Source: JANXLS01 sp038227045 (lineage in GTDB: Bacteria > Planctomycetota > SZUA-567 > H5-PLA8). Taken from it: a stretch of 7,562 nt of DNA. Shown in pieces: positions 6,311-7,562 of the stretch. The translations under genes and the position numbers were made by a program. Where the stretch lies: the NCBI GenBank assembly GCA_038227045.1, contig JBBRQD010000188.1:1-7562 (forward strand), in the 5' to 3' direction. The notes under the pieces were generated by a model. It worked only from the letters and a program-made list of their open reading frames with translations, made no database searches and was not told the DNA's origin. How positions within the stretch are numbered: position 1 is the stretch's first letter; each line of letters opens with the position of its first letter.

Positions 6311-6649
6311 AGAAGACGGAACCAAAGGATTTAAGCCGCCTGATTCGGTTCGGGAACTCGTCCGCTTTCTTCTACATGCTCCGTTCTACGACAGGGGCGG
6401 GGGTAGCGGGGCGAGGAATCTTTGGTTCCATACCCGCCGAAAAAGGAGGCTCCATGAGGCTCCTGCCTTGTAAACGTGTTTACAGTACGATCATCCCCGC
6501 CGACTCGCCAACTATGCCAGCCCCGACAGCAGGCGACGAACTGACCGTTCTCCTGACGAACGGAAACGATGTCGGCAGTCTGGCTGGTGGAGACGCCACG
6601 GACTCGAAGTGTTGGTGCCATCGAAAATCTCATGTAACGTCTTTGGTAA
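6311..6649. other. Gene-free segment downstream of the lipoprotein gene
   Basis: I see no convincing gene in this stretch. A minus-strand frame from 6696 to 6331 is open but is arginine-rich, lacks a good start and overlaps the lipoprotein gene. GAGGCTCC is repeated at 6446-6453 and 6456-6463, a 10-base period. A 16-base operator-like palindrome lies at 6469-6484. No terminator hairpin is visible just after the lipoprotein stop. Confidence 0.4.
6469..6484. promoter_or_regulatory. Operator-like perfect palindrome
   Basis: TGTAAAC (6469-6475) and GTTTACA (6478-6484) are exact inverted halves separated by GT. The half-sites resemble those bound by LacI/GalR-type and other helix-turn-helix regulators. 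No promoter or gene start lies close to it in this window, so binding is only inferred. It may be the remains of a lost gene's control region. Confidence 0.35.
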
Positions 6650-7351
6650 TCACTTCGGCTTAGATAATTTATCAATCCTTTTTCCGATCTCGTCACCTAA
6701 ATATAGTTTTTCGTCGTTTCGCATTGCCGGCAATTCCAATTCCGATCGGTCTGAACGCAACGTCTCCAAACTACGAATCGTAACCTCATCAGCATTCTCC
6801 ACCAGCCCGACAGCTGCCAAATAGCGATCATAAGTACTTTGTTTTGAATCACGCACTATAGTAAGCAGGGATGCCCAAGCATCCTTTAGACACGCCGATG
6901 CAATAAGCAAATCAACACTGACCGGCTTGCGTCGATTAAACCAATTGTGCAATACCTGTTTCCACTGAGGATCGCTTTTGCTGCCACGACAAACCTCCGA
7001 CCAGAAAATAACAGTTCGGGCCTCCCCCGTTTCGGCCTCTAACCGGTCTACGATTTCATATTGCTTGTAATAAACGAGATCTTGAACAAAGGGGATAAGC
7101 GCCTCCTTGCTATCCGCCCACTTCTTGTCTGCATTTAAAGTGCGCGACTTTTTTCGATAGTATGCAAGTTGTTGAGCGCAGCTTTTTTTGCTTAACATTC
7201 CAACCAAATCGCGATATGGATGTTCTCCTTCGTTGATTGGACAACAATGCTCTATTTCTGTGGGTGTCATATTTTCATTCTTTGTGCAGGACGCTGTCAA
7301 AAGAACACAGAGACAGACCGCCACGACTTGCAAAATTCTTTGAGTACGCAT
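6650..7351 (-). CDS. Predicted lipoprotein of unknown function
   Basis: The 233-residue product starts MRTQRILQ and has a short, hydrophobic lipoprotein signal peptide ending LLTASC. Cleavage would be before Cys22, which would be lipidated; the +2 residue is Thr, so outer-membrane rather than inner-membrane sorting is likely in a Gram-negative cell. The mature part is helical and charged, with scattered cysteines (HCC, KKSC, SEVC, SACL). The C-terminal stretch RYLAAVGLVENADEVTIRSL reads like a helical-repeat segment. I do not recognise the family. A GTG at 7435 would add 28 residues in front and destroy the signal peptide, and it lies 7 bases from the insertion-sequence end, so the ATG at 7351 is preferred. 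The ribosome-binding site is weak (GAG about eight bases upstream). Sampled GC is lower than in hen1 and pnkp, about 32-48% in two lines counted. An insertion sequence ends about 90 bp upstream, so the native promoter may have been displaced. Confidence 0.8.
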   Translation of the reverse strand: MRTQRILQVVAVCLCVLLTASCTKNENMTPTEIEHCCPINEGEHPYRDLVGMLSKKSCAQQLAYYRKKSRTLNADKKWADSKEALIPFVQDLVYYKQYEIVDRLEAETGEARTVIFWSEVCRGSKSDPQWKQVLHNWFNRRKPVSVDLLIASACLKDAWASLLTIVRDSKQSTYDRYLAAVGLVENADEVTIRSLETLRSDRSELELPAMRNDEKLYLGDEIGKRIDKLSKPK

Positions 7352-7441
7352 GTTATTGCTCACATTGCTTTCGGAGTTGATCAAACATGTGCCGTTGCGC
7401 CCAGTCACCAAGTGAAGCACCTTGACCTTCCCCACGTTTAG

Positions 7442-7562
7442 TGGACGCGGCCCTTTTGACTCAGTTGGCTGCTGCCTCGAACGATTCGGGGCTGACGTAG
7501 CCTAACGAGCTGTGCCGTCGTTTCCGGTTGTAGAACACTTCGATGTACTCGAAGATCGACTG
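7442..7562 (-). mobile_element. 3' end of an IS3-family insertion sequence (partial)
   Basis: The transposase reading frame stops at 7461, and 19 bases further the sequence TGGACGCGGCCC begins at 7442. IS3-family elements end in TG...CA, so 7442 is the likely element boundary. The rest of the element lies beyond the right edge, so the opposite terminal repeat and the target-site duplication cannot be checked. The element lies directly upstream of the lipoprotein gene and points toward it, so readthrough from it could drive that gene. Confidence 0.75.
7461..7562 (-). CDS. IS3-family transposase (OrfB), C-terminal fragment
   Basis: The 33 visible residues include IFEYIEVFYNRKRRHSSLGY and VSPESFEAAAN before a TGA at 7461-7463. 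The YIEVFYNRKRRHSSLGY block followed by P-x-x-F is the characteristic C-terminus of IS3-family OrfB integrases, which cut and join DNA at the element ends. The fragment is cut off by the window edge, not by mutation. The DDE catalytic residues lie upstream and are out of view, so activity cannot be judged. Confidence 0.9.
   Translation of the reverse strand, partial: QSIFEYIEVFYNRKRRHSSLGYVSPESFEAAAN

Noticed and set aside
6331..6696. A 121-codon minus-strand frame
   Set aside because: It overlaps the end of the lipoprotein gene, lacks a good start and has a Ser/Arg/Gly-rich composition typical of non-coding DNA.
1..7562. CRISPR array, tRNA, rRNA or RNase P RNA
   Set aside because: I found no regularly spaced repeats, no tRNA-like cloverleaf with T-loop signature, and no conserved rRNA or RNase P core sequences on either strand.

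Overview
The window looks like a piece of an environmental bacterial chromosome of medium-high GC. Its core is an intact RNA-repair operon on the minus strand. The ends carry an insertion-sequence fragment, a lipoprotein gene, a broken gene and about 1 kb of gene-free, hairpin-rich DNA. The lineage cannot be fixed from this sequence. A lipoprotein signal, an IS3-family element and a Hen1/Pnkp cassette together fit Planctomycetes, Verrucomicrobia, Acidobacteria and similar groups, but that is inference.

Layout from left to right. 1-108 is the 3' tail of a plus-strand gene that enters from outside. 109-340 is AT-rich spacer with several short dyad symmetries. 341-871 (minus) reads as one protein only if two compensating frameshifts are allowed, so it is called a pseudogene. 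1089-3659 (minus) is pnkp, the three-domain polynucleotide kinase / phosphatase / ligase. 3652-4209 (minus) is an unrecognised 185-residue gene. 4196-5617 (minus) is hen1, the 3'-terminal RNA ribose 2'-O-methyltransferase. 5640-6649 holds no convincing gene but has a dense series of stem-loops and palindromes. 6650-7351 (minus) is a predicted lipoprotein. 7442-7562 is the end of an IS3-family element with the C-terminus of its transposase.

How the genes work together. Transcription would run from hen1 through the 185-residue gene into pnkp, and each gene overlaps the next (14 and 8 nt). From established work on the Pnkp/Hen1 system, Pnkp heals and seals RNA cut by ribotoxins, and Hen1 methylates the 2'-OH at the break before sealing, so the repaired RNA resists being cut again. 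All catalytic motifs I could check in both proteins are present.

The most interesting point is the 185-residue gene wedged between the two repair enzymes. It is roughly 44% GC against about 60% in sampled hen1 sequence. It has its own ribosome-binding site inside the end of hen1 and is joined to pnkp by an ATGTCTAA overlap. It may be a third component of the repair system or an immunity-type cargo gene. A second point of interest is the hairpin array at about 5741-6310, which could be a structured RNA or a mosaic of dispersed palindromic repeats.
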